64,000 nucleotides of DNA from Dyella telluris (lineage in GTDB: Bacteria; Pseudomonadota; Gammaproteobacteria; Xanthomonadales; Rhodanobacteraceae), in contig NZ_CP060412.1 of the NCBI RefSeq assembly GCF_014297575.1, positions 3,534,001-3,598,000 on the forward strand, read 5' to 3'. The notes below the pieces were generated by a model. It did no database searches, was not told the origin of the DNA, and saw nothing but the letters and a program-made list of their open reading frames with translations. Every line of letters starts with the position of its first letter. Position 1 is the stretch's first letter. Below, one piece after another: positions 26,669 through 38,118 of the stretch. Position numbers and translations under genes: made by a program.

Positions 26669-27310
26669 ATGACCATGCCATCGCAAGGCATCAAACCCGC
26701 CATCGCTCCCCCCACGCTGTGGATATGCGAGCACTGCGACACGGTATACCGGCGTCGCAAGCTGGGCCGTGGCGAAGTGGCGCGCTGTGCGCGTTGCGAT
26801 GCCATCCTGGCACGCCATCACGGCCTGAGCATCAGCGGCATGCTGGCGCTGGTGATCACGGCCATGATCGCCTTCGTGCAGGCCAATGTCTGGCCCATCG
26901 TGACGCTGGGGCTCAATGGCCAGCTGATCAGCACCACGCTGTGGGGCTGCATCGTGATGATGTGGAACGAGCACGCGCAGGTGGTGGCGGTGATCGCGTC
27001 GCTGACGCTGTTCTTCTTTCCCATCATCAAGATGTCGCTGCTGTTCTGGGTGTTGCTGTATGCGCGCAAGCGGCGCAGGGCGCCCGGTTTCCGGCAGGTG
27101 ATGGTGCTGCTGTATCGCGTGGGGCCGTGGACCATGACCGAGGTGTTCGTGCTCGGCGCGCTGGTGGCCGTGGTCAAGGCACACATGTATTTCGACGTGG
27201 CGCCGAACGCCGGCATCTTTGCCTATGGCGTGCTGATGCTGATCATCACCGCGTTCTCCAGCATCGACGTGCGCCGCCTGTGGGATCTCACGGAGGAGAC
27301 GCCGGCATGA
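26669..27310 (+). CDS. pqiA: PqiA-type membrane protein, first half
   Basis: 213 residues. An N-terminal zinc ribbon (CEHC near 21-24, CARC near 43-46) precedes four membrane helices typical of PqiA (SMLALVITAMIAFVQANVWP-type opening, then ITAFSSIDVRRLWD at the end). In E. coli PqiA two such modules are fused; here they are separate genes. The stop overlaps the next start (ATGA). PqiA is the inner-membrane partner of the PqiB MCE tunnel, which links inner and outer membranes for lipid transport and membrane integrity. Confidence 0.9.
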   Translation: MTMPSQGIKPAIAPPTLWICEHCDTVYRRRKLGRGEVARCARCDAILARHHGLSISGMLALVITAMIAFVQANVWPIVTLGLNGQLISTTLWGCIVMMWNEHAQVVAVIASLTLFFFPIIKMSLLFWVLLYARKRRRAPGFRQVMVLLYRVGPWTMTEVFVLGALVAVVKAHMYFDVAPNAGIFAYGVLMLIITAFSSIDVRRLWDLTEETPA

Positions 27311-27939
27311 CGGACCTGAGCCAGTTGCCTCGCGCCAGTGACCTGGGCCTGGTCGGTTGCCATGTGTGCCGGCTGGTGTGCCGGGACGTGAAGTCGGAGG
27401 ACGCGACCTGCCCGCGTTGCGGTTCGGCGTTGCACCGGCGCAAGGCAAACAGTTATGCGCGCACCTGGGCGCTGCTGATCGCTGCATTTTTCTTCTATGT
27501 GCCCGCGAACCTGTTGCCCATCATGCGCACGGTGAGCCTGGGCGACGTGGACGACAACACCATCATGAGCGGCATCATCGAGCTGTGGGTCAAGGGATCG
27601 CCGGACCTGGCCGTTATCGTCTTCACCGCCAGCATCATCGTGCCCATGCTGAAGTTCGTCGCCCTGGCCTTGCTGCTGGTCAGCTCGCAGCAGGGCAGCC
27701 GGTGGGGGCTGCGGCAGCGCTCCAAGCTGTACCGGCTGGTCGAATTCATCGGCTACTGGTCGATGCTGGACGTGTTCGTGGTGGCGCTGCTGACGGCGCT
27801 GGTGCAGTTTGGTTTCTTCAGCCAGGTAGAGCCCCTGCCTGGTGTAGTGTTCTTCGGCCTCACCGTGGTGATTACCATGATCGCCTCGATGACGTTCGAT
27901 CCGCGGCTAATCTGGGATGGAAGGGACTTCGATGACTGA
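27307..27939 (+). CDS. pqiA: PqiA-type membrane protein, second half
   Basis: 210 residues. Zinc ribbon CHVC (about 19-22) and CPRC (about 36-39), followed by four membrane helices including YVPANLLPIMRTVSLG and ending in ITMIASMTFDPRLIWD, the standard end of the second PqiA module. It overlaps the first module by 4 bp and pqiB by 8 bp, so the four Pqi genes are translated as a tightly coupled unit. Confidence 0.9.
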   Translation: MTDLSQLPRASDLGLVGCHVCRLVCRDVKSEDATCPRCGSALHRRKANSYARTWALLIAAFFFYVPANLLPIMRTVSLGDVDDNTIMSGIIELWVKGSPDLAVIVFTASIIVPMLKFVALALLLVSSQQGSRWGLRQRSKLYRLVEFIGYWSMLDVFVVALLTALVQFGFFSQVEPLPGVVFFGLTVVITMIASMTFDPRLIWDGRDFDD

Positions 27940-29611
27940 CGACAAGCAAATCACCGGAGATTTGCCCGAACCCGTGGTGCAGCGCCCGCGCATCAACGCG
28001 TCGCTGGTCTGGCTGGTGCCGGTGATCGCGGCGCTGGTGGGCCTGTCGCTGGTGATCCATGCCTGGTCCGAGGCGGGCCCCACCATCAGCATCAGCTTCC
28101 AGAGTGCCGAGGGCCTGGACCCGGGCAAGACCCCGGTGAAGTACAAGAGCGTGGTGATCGGCAAGGTCACCGCCGTGCGCCTGAGCGAAGACCGCTCGCA
28201 CGTGGTGGCCAAGGTGGCGCTGGAAAAGAGCGCCCGGAGCTTTGCCACGGCCGACTCGCGTTACTGGGTGGTGCGTCCGCGCATTGGCCTGGGTGGCGTG
28301 TCCGGCATCGATACGCTGCTCTCCGGCGCGTTCATCGGTGCCGACGTGGGCCAGTCGCAGGAGCCCAAGGATGACTTCACCGGGCTGGAATCGCCGCCCA
28401 CGGTGACCCACGGCGCACCGGGCAAGACCTTCGACCTGCACTCCGACGACCTCGGTTCGCTGGATATCGGTTCGCCCATCTACTTCCGCCGCATCCAGGT
28501 GGGTCGTGTCTCGTCGTATCACCTCAATGACGATGGCAAGGGTGTCACCCTGCAGATCTTCATTGATGCGCCGAACGACAAGTACGTCACCACCTCCTCG
28601 CGCTTCTGGAATGCCAGCGGCGTGGACGTGTCGCTGGGCGCGGACGGCCTGAAGGTGAATACGCAGTCGCTGGCCACCGTGCTTGCCGGCGGCGTGGCCT
28701 TCCAGGATCCGCCGGGGCCGCATGACGCCACGGCGGCACAGGAAAACGACGCCTTTACCCTGTTCAACGACAAGGGCACCGCGATGGCGCCGCCGGATGG
28801 CGAGCCGCGCTACATCCGCATGCGCTTCAACCAGTCGCTGCGCGGACTGGCGGTGGACGCGCCGGTGGAATTCCTGGGCGTACCGTTTGGTCGCGTGGTT
28901 TCCATCAATTTGGATTTCGACGAAAAGACCCGCACCTTCCCGACCATCGTGGGCGCGGTGGTGTATCCGGCCCGCCTGGGCAAGGCGCATGACAAGCTGG
29001 TGGCGCTGGCCAAGGCGCAGGGCGACGACGAGCAGATGTCGATGATGATGGGTCGCCTGGTCGAGGGCGGCCTGCGTGCCCAGGCGCGCACCGGCAATCT
29101 GCTCACGGGGCAGCTGTATATCGCCATGGACATCCTGCCCAAGGCGCCGAAGGTCGAATTCGACGGCCGCGCCAAGCCGCTGGAGATCCCGACCGTGCCG
29201 GGCGATTTCGACAAGATCCAGCAGCAGATCGCGGACATTGTCGGCAAGTTGCAGAAGATTCCGTTCGACAGCATCGGCAACAACCTCAATGACTCGCTGG
29301 CCGAGCTGCACAAGACACTGCAGCAGGTCAACGGCAGCGTATTGCCTGAGGTGAAGACCACCCTGCAGGGCGCGCAGAAGACGCTGGGCAACGCCAATAC
29401 CGCGCTGTCGCCGGATTCACCGCTGCAGCAGAACCTGGGCGGCAGCCTGCAGGAGCTGCAGCGCGCCGCGCGCTCGCTGCGCGTACTCACCGATTACCTG
29501 GGCGATCACCCGGATGCGCTGCTGCGCGGACGTCGTGCGGACGACAAGCCGCTGCAGGCACCGCTGCCGCCTCCGCCGCAGGACGCACCGTCACAAGGGA
29601 GCAAGCCATGA
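27932..29611 (+). CDS. pqiB: PqiB, MCE-domain lipid transport protein
   Basis: 559 residues from the ATG at 27932 (AAGGGA upstream). One N-terminal membrane helix (about 25-45) anchors three MCE domains (start points near residues 50, 165 and 290; KYKSVVIGKVTAV and EFLGVPFGRVVSI are typical). A long helical region (about 415-530) forms the needle tunnel seen in PqiB. It bridges the periplasm with PqiA and PqiC. The C-terminal tail is Pro-rich and low-complexity. Confidence 0.93.
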   Translation: MTDDKQITGDLPEPVVQRPRINASLVWLVPVIAALVGLSLVIHAWSEAGPTISISFQSAEGLDPGKTPVKYKSVVIGKVTAVRLSEDRSHVVAKVALEKSARSFATADSRYWVVRPRIGLGGVSGIDTLLSGAFIGADVGQSQEPKDDFTGLESPPTVTHGAPGKTFDLHSDDLGSLDIGSPIYFRRIQVGRVSSYHLNDDGKGVTLQIFIDAPNDKYVTTSSRFWNASGVDVSLGADGLKVNTQSLATVLAGGVAFQDPPGPHDATAAQENDAFTLFNDKGTAMAPPDGEPRYIRMRFNQSLRGLAVDAPVEFLGVPFGRVVSINLDFDEKTRTFPTIVGAVVYPARLGKAHDKLVALAKAQGDDEQMSMMMGRLVEGGLRAQARTGNLLTGQLYIAMDILPKAPKVEFDGRAKPLEIPTVPGDFDKIQQQIADIVGKLQKIPFDSIGNNLNDSLAELHKTLQQVNGSVLPEVKTTLQGAQKTLGNANTALSPDSPLQQNLGGSLQELQRAARSLRVLTDYLGDHPDALLRGRRADDKPLQAPLPPPPQDAPSQGSKP

Positions 29612-30222
29612 ACCGCTGGGGAACGCTGAACGTGGCCATCGCCACTCTGGCGCTGGTATTGGGCGCCTGCGGTTCGGTGCCGCCGGTGCGCTACTACACC
29701 CTTGTGCCTCCGGCCGGCGGGGACGCCACGGCGGCACCCGCAACCCAGCCGTTCCAGTTCGAGTTGCTGCCGGTCACCGTGCCGGCACAGGTCGATCAGC
29801 CGCAGATGGTCGTGCGCCAGGGCGGGCAGGGCGTGGCCATGCTTCAGGGCCAGCGCTGGATCGCTCCGCTGGGCGACGAGGTGCGCGGCGCGCTGTCGGC
29901 CGACCTGACCCGGGAATTCCGCGCACAGGACGTCACTGGCCTGCCCACCGAGGGCAAGTCGACCGTACGTATCAAGCTCGACCTTCGCCGCTTCGATTCC
30001 GTGCCAGGCAGCTACGCCTATATCGATGCCGCCTGGAGCGTGCGCCCCCTGAAGGGCGGGGACCCGCTGGCGTGCACCAGCCGCATCAGCGAAACGGTGG
30101 GCGAGGGGTATGACGCCCTGGTGCAGGGTCACCAGGAAGCCATCAACAAGCTGGCCGGGCAGGTCGGCGCGGTGGCCGGCGCCATCGCGGCCGGGCAGCC
30201 GGCACGCTGCCCCGAGGGCTGA
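29608..30222 (+). CDS. pqiC: PqiC outer membrane lipoprotein
   Basis: 204 residues, start overlapping the pqiB stop (ATGA). Lipobox LGAC with the lipidated Cys at 21, followed by the family opening PPVRYYTL. Belongs to the PqiC/ABC-type transport auxiliary lipoprotein family and is expected to cap the PqiB needle at the outer membrane. Last gene of the pqi operon; a REP element follows 10 bp after the stop. Confidence 0.9.
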   Translation: MNRWGTLNVAIATLALVLGACGSVPPVRYYTLVPPAGGDATAAPATQPFQFELLPVTVPAQVDQPQMVVRQGGQGVAMLQGQRWIAPLGDEVRGALSADLTREFRAQDVTGLPTEGKSTVRIKLDLRRFDSVPGSYAYIDAAWSVRPLKGGDPLACTSRISETVGEGYDALVQGHQEAINKLAGQVGAVAGAIAAGQPARCPEG

Positions 30223-30232
30223 AACGGGCTCT

Positions 30233-30316
30233 TGTAGGAGCGCACCCTGTGCGCGACCGCGGAGCCATGTCGATACCGCTCCGCCAGGTGGTCGCGCACA
30301 GGGTGCGCTCCTACAG
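30233..30316. repeat. BIME: inverted REP pair (84 bp)
   Basis: Arms TGTAGGAGCGCACCCTGTGC and its inverted copy enclose a spacer containing ATGTCGATACCGCTCCG. The element is nearly identical over its full 84 bp, spacer included, to the one at 55282-55365. It lies directly downstream of the pqi operon and could protect its 3' end or block Rho. Confidence 0.9.
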
Positions 30317-30399
30317 AAAAGGCCCGCGGGACGGCCGTTTTTCGGCCTTCAAGCGCTGAACTACCGCCAATTCTGCTAGTCTGCCCAGTTCCCAGCTGA

Positions 30400-33207
<2,808 letters not shown>

Positions 33208-33212
33208 AATCC

Positions 33213-33773
33213 ATGAGCCGTGTGGTCAAAGCTTCGCTGCTGTTGATGTCCCTTCTTACATTGGCAGCGTGTGGGTTTCATCTGCGCCAGAACGTGGCCT
33301 TGCCGCCGGCGATGGAACGCGTGCACGTGGTCACCAGCAACATCAACCTGCAGCGCGGTCTTGAGCGCTCGCTGGTCGCTTCCGGCGTTACCGTGGAAGA
33401 CCACGCCGGCGTCGATGTCGCGGAACTCAACATACCCGTGGCGGCTTTCAGTACTGAAACCTTGTCCGTGAGCGGCGCTGCACGCGTCACCGAATACACG
33501 GTGCGTTACCAGGTGCAGTTTGACGTGCACGACGGCAAGGGCCAGCCGCTGGTGGCGCATCAGCGCATCGACCTGCAGCGCAACTTCAGCTACGACGCGA
33601 CCAACACCATTGGTACGGCAGCCCAGGTGGATGCGATCCAGAGCGCGCTCAACGACGACATGGTGACGTCTATCCTGTTGCGTCTGCAGGCCGCAGGTCG
33701 CCATCCGGGCCAGACGGCCGCTGCCGCCGCCGCGCAGGAAGCGCAGCCGGCGTCGTCCAGCAGCACGCACTGA
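33213..33773 (+). CDS. lptE: LPS assembly lipoprotein LptE
   Basis: 186 residues from the ATG at 33213, with AGGA 10 bp upstream; an earlier ATG at 33204 overlaps the leuS stop but its ribosome site would be too close. Lipobox LAAC with lipidated C20, followed by GFHLR, the typical LptE opening. LptE plugs the LptD barrel and helps insert LPS in the outer leaflet. A low-complexity Ala/Gln/Ser tail (about 160-186) is lineage-specific. Position between leuS and holA is conserved in gammaproteobacteria. Confidence 0.92.
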   Translation: MSRVVKASLLLMSLLTLAACGFHLRQNVALPPAMERVHVVTSNINLQRGLERSLVASGVTVEDHAGVDVAELNIPVAAFSTETLSVSGAARVTEYTVRYQVQFDVHDGKGQPLVAHQRIDLQRNFSYDATNTIGTAAQVDAIQSALNDDMVTSILLRLQAAGRHPGQTAAAAAAQEAQPASSSSTH

Positions 33774-33788
33774 GCAACGACCCTCGTC

Positions 33789-34799
33789 ATGCCGCTCAAT
33801 GCCGCGCAATGGCAGAAGTCGCTGACGGCCGACGGCCTGCAGCCGGTCTACCTGCTGGCCGGCGAAGAGCTGCTGGTGCTGGAGGCCGCCGACGCCCTGC
33901 GTGCCCAGGCGCGAAGGCTCGGCTACGCCGAGCGCGAAGTGCTGGATGTCGGCAACCATTTCGACTGGGACGACCTGGCGCGTTCGGCCGCCGGCATGTC
34001 GCTGTTTGCCACGCGTCGCCTGCTTGACCTGCGCCTGCCCACCGGCCGCCCCGGCACCGAGGGCGCCAAGGCCATCAACGAATTCTGCGCTAACCCGCCG
34101 CCGGACGTGACTCTGCTGATCACCGCGACCGAGTGGAGCAACAAGCACGAAGGCGCCTGGACCAAGAATCTCGATGCCGCCGGTGCGCTGGTGGTGTTCA
34201 GCGCACCGCGTCCGAACGAATGGGCTTCGTGGATTGGCACCCGCCTCGCATCGCGTGGCCTGTCAGCAACACCGGATGCGGCAGCCCTGCTGGCCGAGCG
34301 CGTGGAAGGCAATCTGCTGGCGGCTGCGCAGGAGATCGACAAGCTCGTGGTGCTCCATGGCCAGGGCAAGATCGACGCGCAAGAGATGGAAAATCTCGTG
34401 GCGGACAGTGCCCGCTACGACGCATTCAAGCTCACCGACGCCGCGTTCGCGGGTGACGGTGGGCGTGCCTTGCGCATCCTTGCCGGGCTGCATGCCGAAG
34501 GCGAGGAACTGATCGGCCTGATGGGCTGGCTGGTGAACCAGTTGCAGCTGGCACTGCGTCTTGCCAATGCCCGTGACTTTGCCGCGCAGGCACGTGCGGA
34601 GCGACTGTGGCCCGCGCGCGAGCAGTTGTTCCGCAAAGCGCTGCGCCGGGCGCCGCGCGAGCACTGGCTGCAATGCCTGGCGCGTGCCGCGCGTATCGAT
34701 CGCATGGCGAAGGGGCGCGAGCAGGGCGATGCGTGGCTGGAAGCCGAGCGCCTGATCGCGGCCATTGCCGAACCACGGGCGGCCGGCGCGCTGGCATGA
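33789..34799 (+). CDS. holA: DNA polymerase III delta subunit
   Basis: 336 residues, the usual length. It begins AAQWQKSLTADGLQPVYLLA with GEELLVLEAADALR, the standard N-terminus of HolA, an AAA+-like clamp-loader subunit that opens the beta clamp. The stop overlaps the nadD start (ATGA). Located between lptE and nadD as in most gammaproteobacteria. Confidence 0.95.
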   Translation: MPLNAAQWQKSLTADGLQPVYLLAGEELLVLEAADALRAQARRLGYAEREVLDVGNHFDWDDLARSAAGMSLFATRRLLDLRLPTGRPGTEGAKAINEFCANPPPDVTLLITATEWSNKHEGAWTKNLDAAGALVVFSAPRPNEWASWIGTRLASRGLSATPDAAALLAERVEGNLLAAAQEIDKLVVLHGQGKIDAQEMENLVADSARYDAFKLTDAAFAGDGGRALRILAGLHAEGEELIGLMGWLVNQLQLALRLANARDFAAQARAERLWPAREQLFRKALRRAPREHWLQCLARAARIDRMAKGREQGDAWLEAERLIAAIAEPRAAGALA

Positions 34800-35437
34800 A
34801 GCCGCTGGCGCTTTTCGGCGGCACCTTCGACCCGGTGCATCTGGGGCATCTCAGCGTGGCCTGGGAGGCCTCTGAACTGCTCGACGCCGAAGTACGCCTG
34901 ATGCCTGCCAACGTGCCGCCGCACCGCAACGCGCCGGCCGCGTCGCCCGCGCAGCGCGTGGCCATGCTCACGGCCGCTTTGCAGGGACAGGATCGCCTGA
35001 CCCTGGATACGCGCGAGCTGCGCCGCGAAGGGCCGTCTTACACCATCGACACTTTGCGCGAATTGCGCGCCGAGCTGGGCGAACGCCCGCTGGTGCTGCT
35101 GCTTGGCGCGGATGCCTTCGCGGGCCTGCCGAGCTGGCAGAGCTGGCGCGAACTGTTCGAGCACGCGCATATCGGCGTGCTCAGCCGGCCGGGTATCGAT
35201 GCGGCATGGTCGGTGGATCTGGCGCTGGAGATTCTGCCGCGTCGCGTGACCGATGCAGCGTTGCTGCACGAGCTGCCGGCCGGAAAGATGATCGAGTTGG
35301 CGGTGACGCCACTGGAAATTTCCGCCACCCGCATCCGCGAACTGTTGGCAGAAGGGCGCGATCCGCGTTATCTGCTGCCGTGCGGTTTGTTCGACGACCC
35401 GGCTGTGCTCGACCCCTACCGCAACGCAACTTTGTAG
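34796..35437 (+). CDS. nadD: Nicotinate-nucleotide adenylyltransferase
   Basis: 213 residues. N-terminal nucleotidyltransferase motif GGTFDPVHLGH (8-18) and the C-terminal ISATRIRELL motif (ISxTxxR) identify NadD, which converts nicotinate mononucleotide to deamido-NAD. The start overlaps the holA stop by 4 bp. The last 42 codons are present a second time immediately downstream as a diverged, non-translated copy, and the TAG stop is part of a REP arm (TGTAGGAGCG). rsfS normally follows directly; here it is 7.2 kb away. Confidence 0.96.
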   Translation: MKPLALFGGTFDPVHLGHLSVAWEASELLDAEVRLMPANVPPHRNAPAASPAQRVAMLTAALQGQDRLTLDTRELRREGPSYTIDTLRELRAELGERPLVLLLGADAFAGLPSWQSWRELFEHAHIGVLSRPGIDAAWSVDLALEILPRRVTDAALLHELPAGKMIELAVTPLEISATRIRELLAEGRDPRYLLPCGLFDDPAVLDPYRNATL

Positions 35438-35513
35438 GAGCGCACCCTGTGCGCGACCGCAGCGTCATGTGGTGGACGCGTTGGTTGGTCGCGCACAGGG
35501 TGCGCTCCTACAG
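35433..35513. repeat. BIME copy A at the nadD stop codon (81 bp)
   Basis: Inverted REP pair with arms TGTAGGAGCGCACCCTGTGC, spacer with ATGTGGTGGACGCG. Its first arm supplies the nadD stop codon. It differs from copy B at 35646-35726 at one base by eye. Confidence 0.9.
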
Positions 35514-35524
35514 CTGCTGCCTTG

Positions 35525-35650
35525 CTGGAAATCTCCGCCACGCGTATCCGCGAACTGCTGGCGGAGGGGCGTGATCCGCGTTACCTGCTGCCCTGCGGAT
35601 TGTTCGACGCCCCGGCTGTGCTCGACCCCTACCGCAACGCAACCTTGTAG
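35525..35650 (+). pseudogene. Duplicated 3' end of nadD (42 codons, no start)
   Basis: 126 bp collinear with the last 42 codons of nadD (35312-35437), including the stop. I count 12 base differences; 11 are synonymous and one changes Asp to Ala. No start codon or ribosome site allows translation in this frame. The strongly synonymous pattern means this copy evolved as a functional nadD end until recently, so it comes from another nadD allele rather than decaying in place. Confidence 0.9.
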
Positions 35651-35726
35651 GAGCGCACCCTGTGCGCGACCGCAGCGTCATGTGGCGGACGCGTTGGTTG
35701 GTCGCGCACAGGGTGCGCTCCTACAG
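35646..35726. repeat. BIME copy B after the nadD tail duplicate (81 bp)
   Basis: Same element as copy A, again beginning inside the stop codon of a nadD end. Together with the tail copies it makes two direct repeats with a 213-bp period (35312-35524 and 35525-about 35736). Confidence 0.9.
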
Positions 35727-35752
35727 CTGCTGCCTTCTGCCGTGACACACCA

Positions 35753-36370
35753 CTACGACGTACGCGGCACAAACCTCAGCGCCACCGAATTCATGCAATA
35801 GCGTAATCCCGTCGGTGCCGGACCATCGTCGAACACGTGGCCCAGGTGGCTATCGCAACCGGCGCAGCTTACGGCGATACGGTCCATGCCGAACGTACTG
35901 TCGTTCTTCTCGATGACGTTCTGCTTCGCGATGGGTTGCCAGAAGCTTGGCCAGCCCGTGCCCGAGTCGAACTGCGTCGCCGCATCGAACAATGCCGTAT
36001 CGCAGGCGGGACATCGGTAAAGGCCAGGGCCGGTCTTTTCATGTCGCCCGCTGAAGGCACGTTCGGTGCCGGCGCGACGCATCACGTAGTAGGCGTCGTC
36101 GCTGAGGCGTTCGTGCCACTGGGCATCGTTGAGCACGAGCTTGCGCGCATGGCAGGGGCCGAGCTTGTGTCCGTCATCGGCGAAGCACATGAGCAACACG
36201 TCGCCACCGGTGGCCATCGGCGTGGCGGCCATGGCTTCGCCGCCCAGCCCGCGGCGCCGGAAAAACGTCGGTAGTGCAAAGCCTCCAATGGCAGCCATCG
36301 CTCCTCCTGTCAGCGCTGCCCGCAGAAAGCGGCGCCTTTCCAGCTTGACGATGTCCTGTGTGCGGGACAT
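35753..36370 (-). CDS. msrB: Tat-exported methionine-R-sulfoxide reductase MsrB
   Basis: 205 residues. Twin-arginine leader ERRRFLRAAL (11-20) directs the enzyme to the periplasm. The MsrB domain has zinc cysteines C120/C123 and C169/C172, the GTGWPSFW substrate motif (137-144), and catalytic C192 in RYCMNS. It reduces the R form of methionine sulfoxide in proteins. GGAGG lies just upstream of the ATG. It follows dipZ by 29 bp on the same strand; DipZ can deliver electrons to the periplasm, so the pair looks like a functional repair unit. Confidence 0.94.
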   Translation of the reverse strand: MSRTQDIVKLERRRFLRAALTGGAMAAIGGFALPTFFRRRGLGGEAMAATPMATGGDVLLMCFADDGHKLGPCHARKLVLNDAQWHERLSDDAYYVMRRAGTERAFSGRHEKTGPGLYRCPACDTALFDAATQFDSGTGWPSFWQPIAKQNVIEKNDSTFGMDRIAVSCAGCDSHLGHVFDDGPAPTGLRYCMNSVALRFVPRTS

Positions 36371-36399
36371 GGCAACCTCCGTGAGGTCAGGGATGCATA

Positions 36400-38118
36400 T
36401 CAGCCAAAGGTGAAGGCGTAAGCCTGGACGCCGGGATCAAGGAAGGTGATCTCGAACGTGCGCTCGCCGGTGCCGATGGCCTGGCGGACCAGCTGGTACA
36501 GGCGCTGCGATGTCACCGTGCCGTTGCCATCGGCGTCGGTATCCATCCCGTGGTCGGCGCCTGGCGACTTGCCGTCGATGGTCACGCGGAAGCGCACCGG
36601 CTTGCCGTCATGGCCCGGGCCCAGCACCAGGTGCAGGTCGCGCCCACGGAAGCGGTAGACGATGCGACCGTTCACGGCATCCGATTGGGCGTTCTCGTCG
36701 CGCACGGTCCAGCGGCCATCGAACGCCCACTGATTGACCATCAAGGTGCCGGGCGCCTGATAGGTCCATGCATCGTCATGCGCCACCTTGCCGCCGGCGA
36801 AATTCTCTGCACGTGCGTAACCCACGTAGGTTTCCGGCGAGCGCATGGCATCGCCCGAACCGGCGGCTTCCGCGCCCTGGGCACCGGGTTGCACGTAACC
36901 GCCCGGAAGGTCCTTCTGTCCGGCTTCGGTGAGCAGCTGGCGGATCACATCCTCACTCTGTTCGTACTCGCCTTCGCCGAAGTGGTGATGGCGGATGCGC
37001 CCCTGCGTGTCGATGAAGTAATGCGCCGGCCAGTACTCGTTGTTGAAGCCTTTCCAGATGGCGTAGTCATTGTCGAGCGCCACCGGGTAATCGACGCCCA
37101 GATCCTTGATCGCCTTGCTCACGTTTTGCGGGTCTTTCTCGAACGCGAACTCGGGGGCATGCACGCCGATCACCACCAGGCCGTGATCCTTGTACTTGTC
37201 GGCCCAGCCGCGCACGTAAGGCAACGAGCGGATGCAGTTGATGCAGGAGTAGGTCCAGAAGTCGACCAGCACCACCTTGCCGCGCAGTGACGGTGCCGAC
37301 AGCGGGGGGCTGTTGAACCATTGCGTGGCACCGTCCAGCGACGGCAGTTCACCTTCCACTGGCAGCGGCTCGCCTTGTTTCACCACGGGTTGCGGTGCCG
37401 GGGCAGGGCGGGCGGCATCCAGCAGTTTCTGTTCGATACCGCCGGTACTGGCCAGCGACACGCGGGTAAGCACGCCGGTGTCCAGGCCAAGTGCAATGGC
37501 CGCCACGCCGGCGAGCACGAGTACGCCCAAGGCACGGCGTACCCATTCGCCAGCGCCCAGCGTGCGCTTCATGAGGGTGAACACGCGACCGCCGATGGCC
37601 AGCGCCAGTGCCAGCGACGTGGCCGCTCCGGCGGCATAGGTAAGCAGCAGCAATGAGGTCTGCAGGCTTGCGCCGTTGAGCGCAGCGCCGGTCAGCAGCA
37701 GGCCGAGGATGGGGCCGGCGCAGGGGGCCCACAGCAGGCCGGTGGCCACGCCCAGGCCGGCGGCGGACCAGATCGAATCCTGGCGCTCCGACTGTTGCGA
37801 CAACCGGTTGCCCAGCGCCACGAACGGGCGGCTGATCCACTCGGCAAACCGGGTCGACAGCAGCGTCAGCCCCAGCACCGCCAGCACGGCCATGCCGATC
37901 AGGCGGCCGTACTGGTTGGCGCGAATGGCCCAGCCGCCACCCACGGCGGCCAGCGTGGCGACCAGGGCGAAGGTCAGCGCCATGCCGATCAGCATAGGCA
38001 GGCCGTTGCGGGCGAAGGGGCGGTCCGCCCGGGCGAACACGAACGGCAACACCGGCAAGATGCAGGGGCTGAGGATAGTCAGCACGCCGCCGAGGTAGGC
38101 AAGGATCAGCACGAGCAT
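36400..38118 (-). CDS. dipZ: DipZ: CcdA-type electron transporter fused to thioredoxin and CBM-like domain
   Basis: 572 residues. Residues 1-215 form a CcdA/DsbD-beta-like membrane domain with the two redox cysteines C19 (LSPCILP) and C133 (WAPCAGP). A periplasmic thioredoxin-like domain follows with YSCINC (C292, C295), then a C-terminal beta-rich domain (about 435-572) as in mycobacterial DipZ. The protein passes electrons from cytosolic thioredoxin across the inner membrane. The adjacent Tat-exported MsrB is the obvious client. Confidence 0.92.
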   Translation of the reverse strand: MLVLILAYLGGVLTILSPCILPVLPFVFARADRPFARNGLPMLIGMALTFALVATLAAVGGGWAIRANQYGRLIGMAVLAVLGLTLLSTRFAEWISRPFVALGNRLSQQSERQDSIWSAAGLGVATGLLWAPCAGPILGLLLTGAALNGASLQTSLLLLTYAAGAATSLALALAIGGRVFTLMKRTLGAGEWVRRALGVLVLAGVAAIALGLDTGVLTRVSLASTGGIEQKLLDAARPAPAPQPVVKQGEPLPVEGELPSLDGATQWFNSPPLSAPSLRGKVVLVDFWTYSCINCIRSLPYVRGWADKYKDHGLVVIGVHAPEFAFEKDPQNVSKAIKDLGVDYPVALDNDYAIWKGFNNEYWPAHYFIDTQGRIRHHHFGEGEYEQSEDVIRQLLTEAGQKDLPGGYVQPGAQGAEAAGSGDAMRSPETYVGYARAENFAGGKVAHDDAWTYQAPGTLMVNQWAFDGRWTVRDENAQSDAVNGRIVYRFRGRDLHLVLGPGHDGKPVRFRVTIDGKSPGADHGMDTDADGNGTVTSQRLYQLVRQAIGTGERTFEITFLDPGVQAYAFTFG

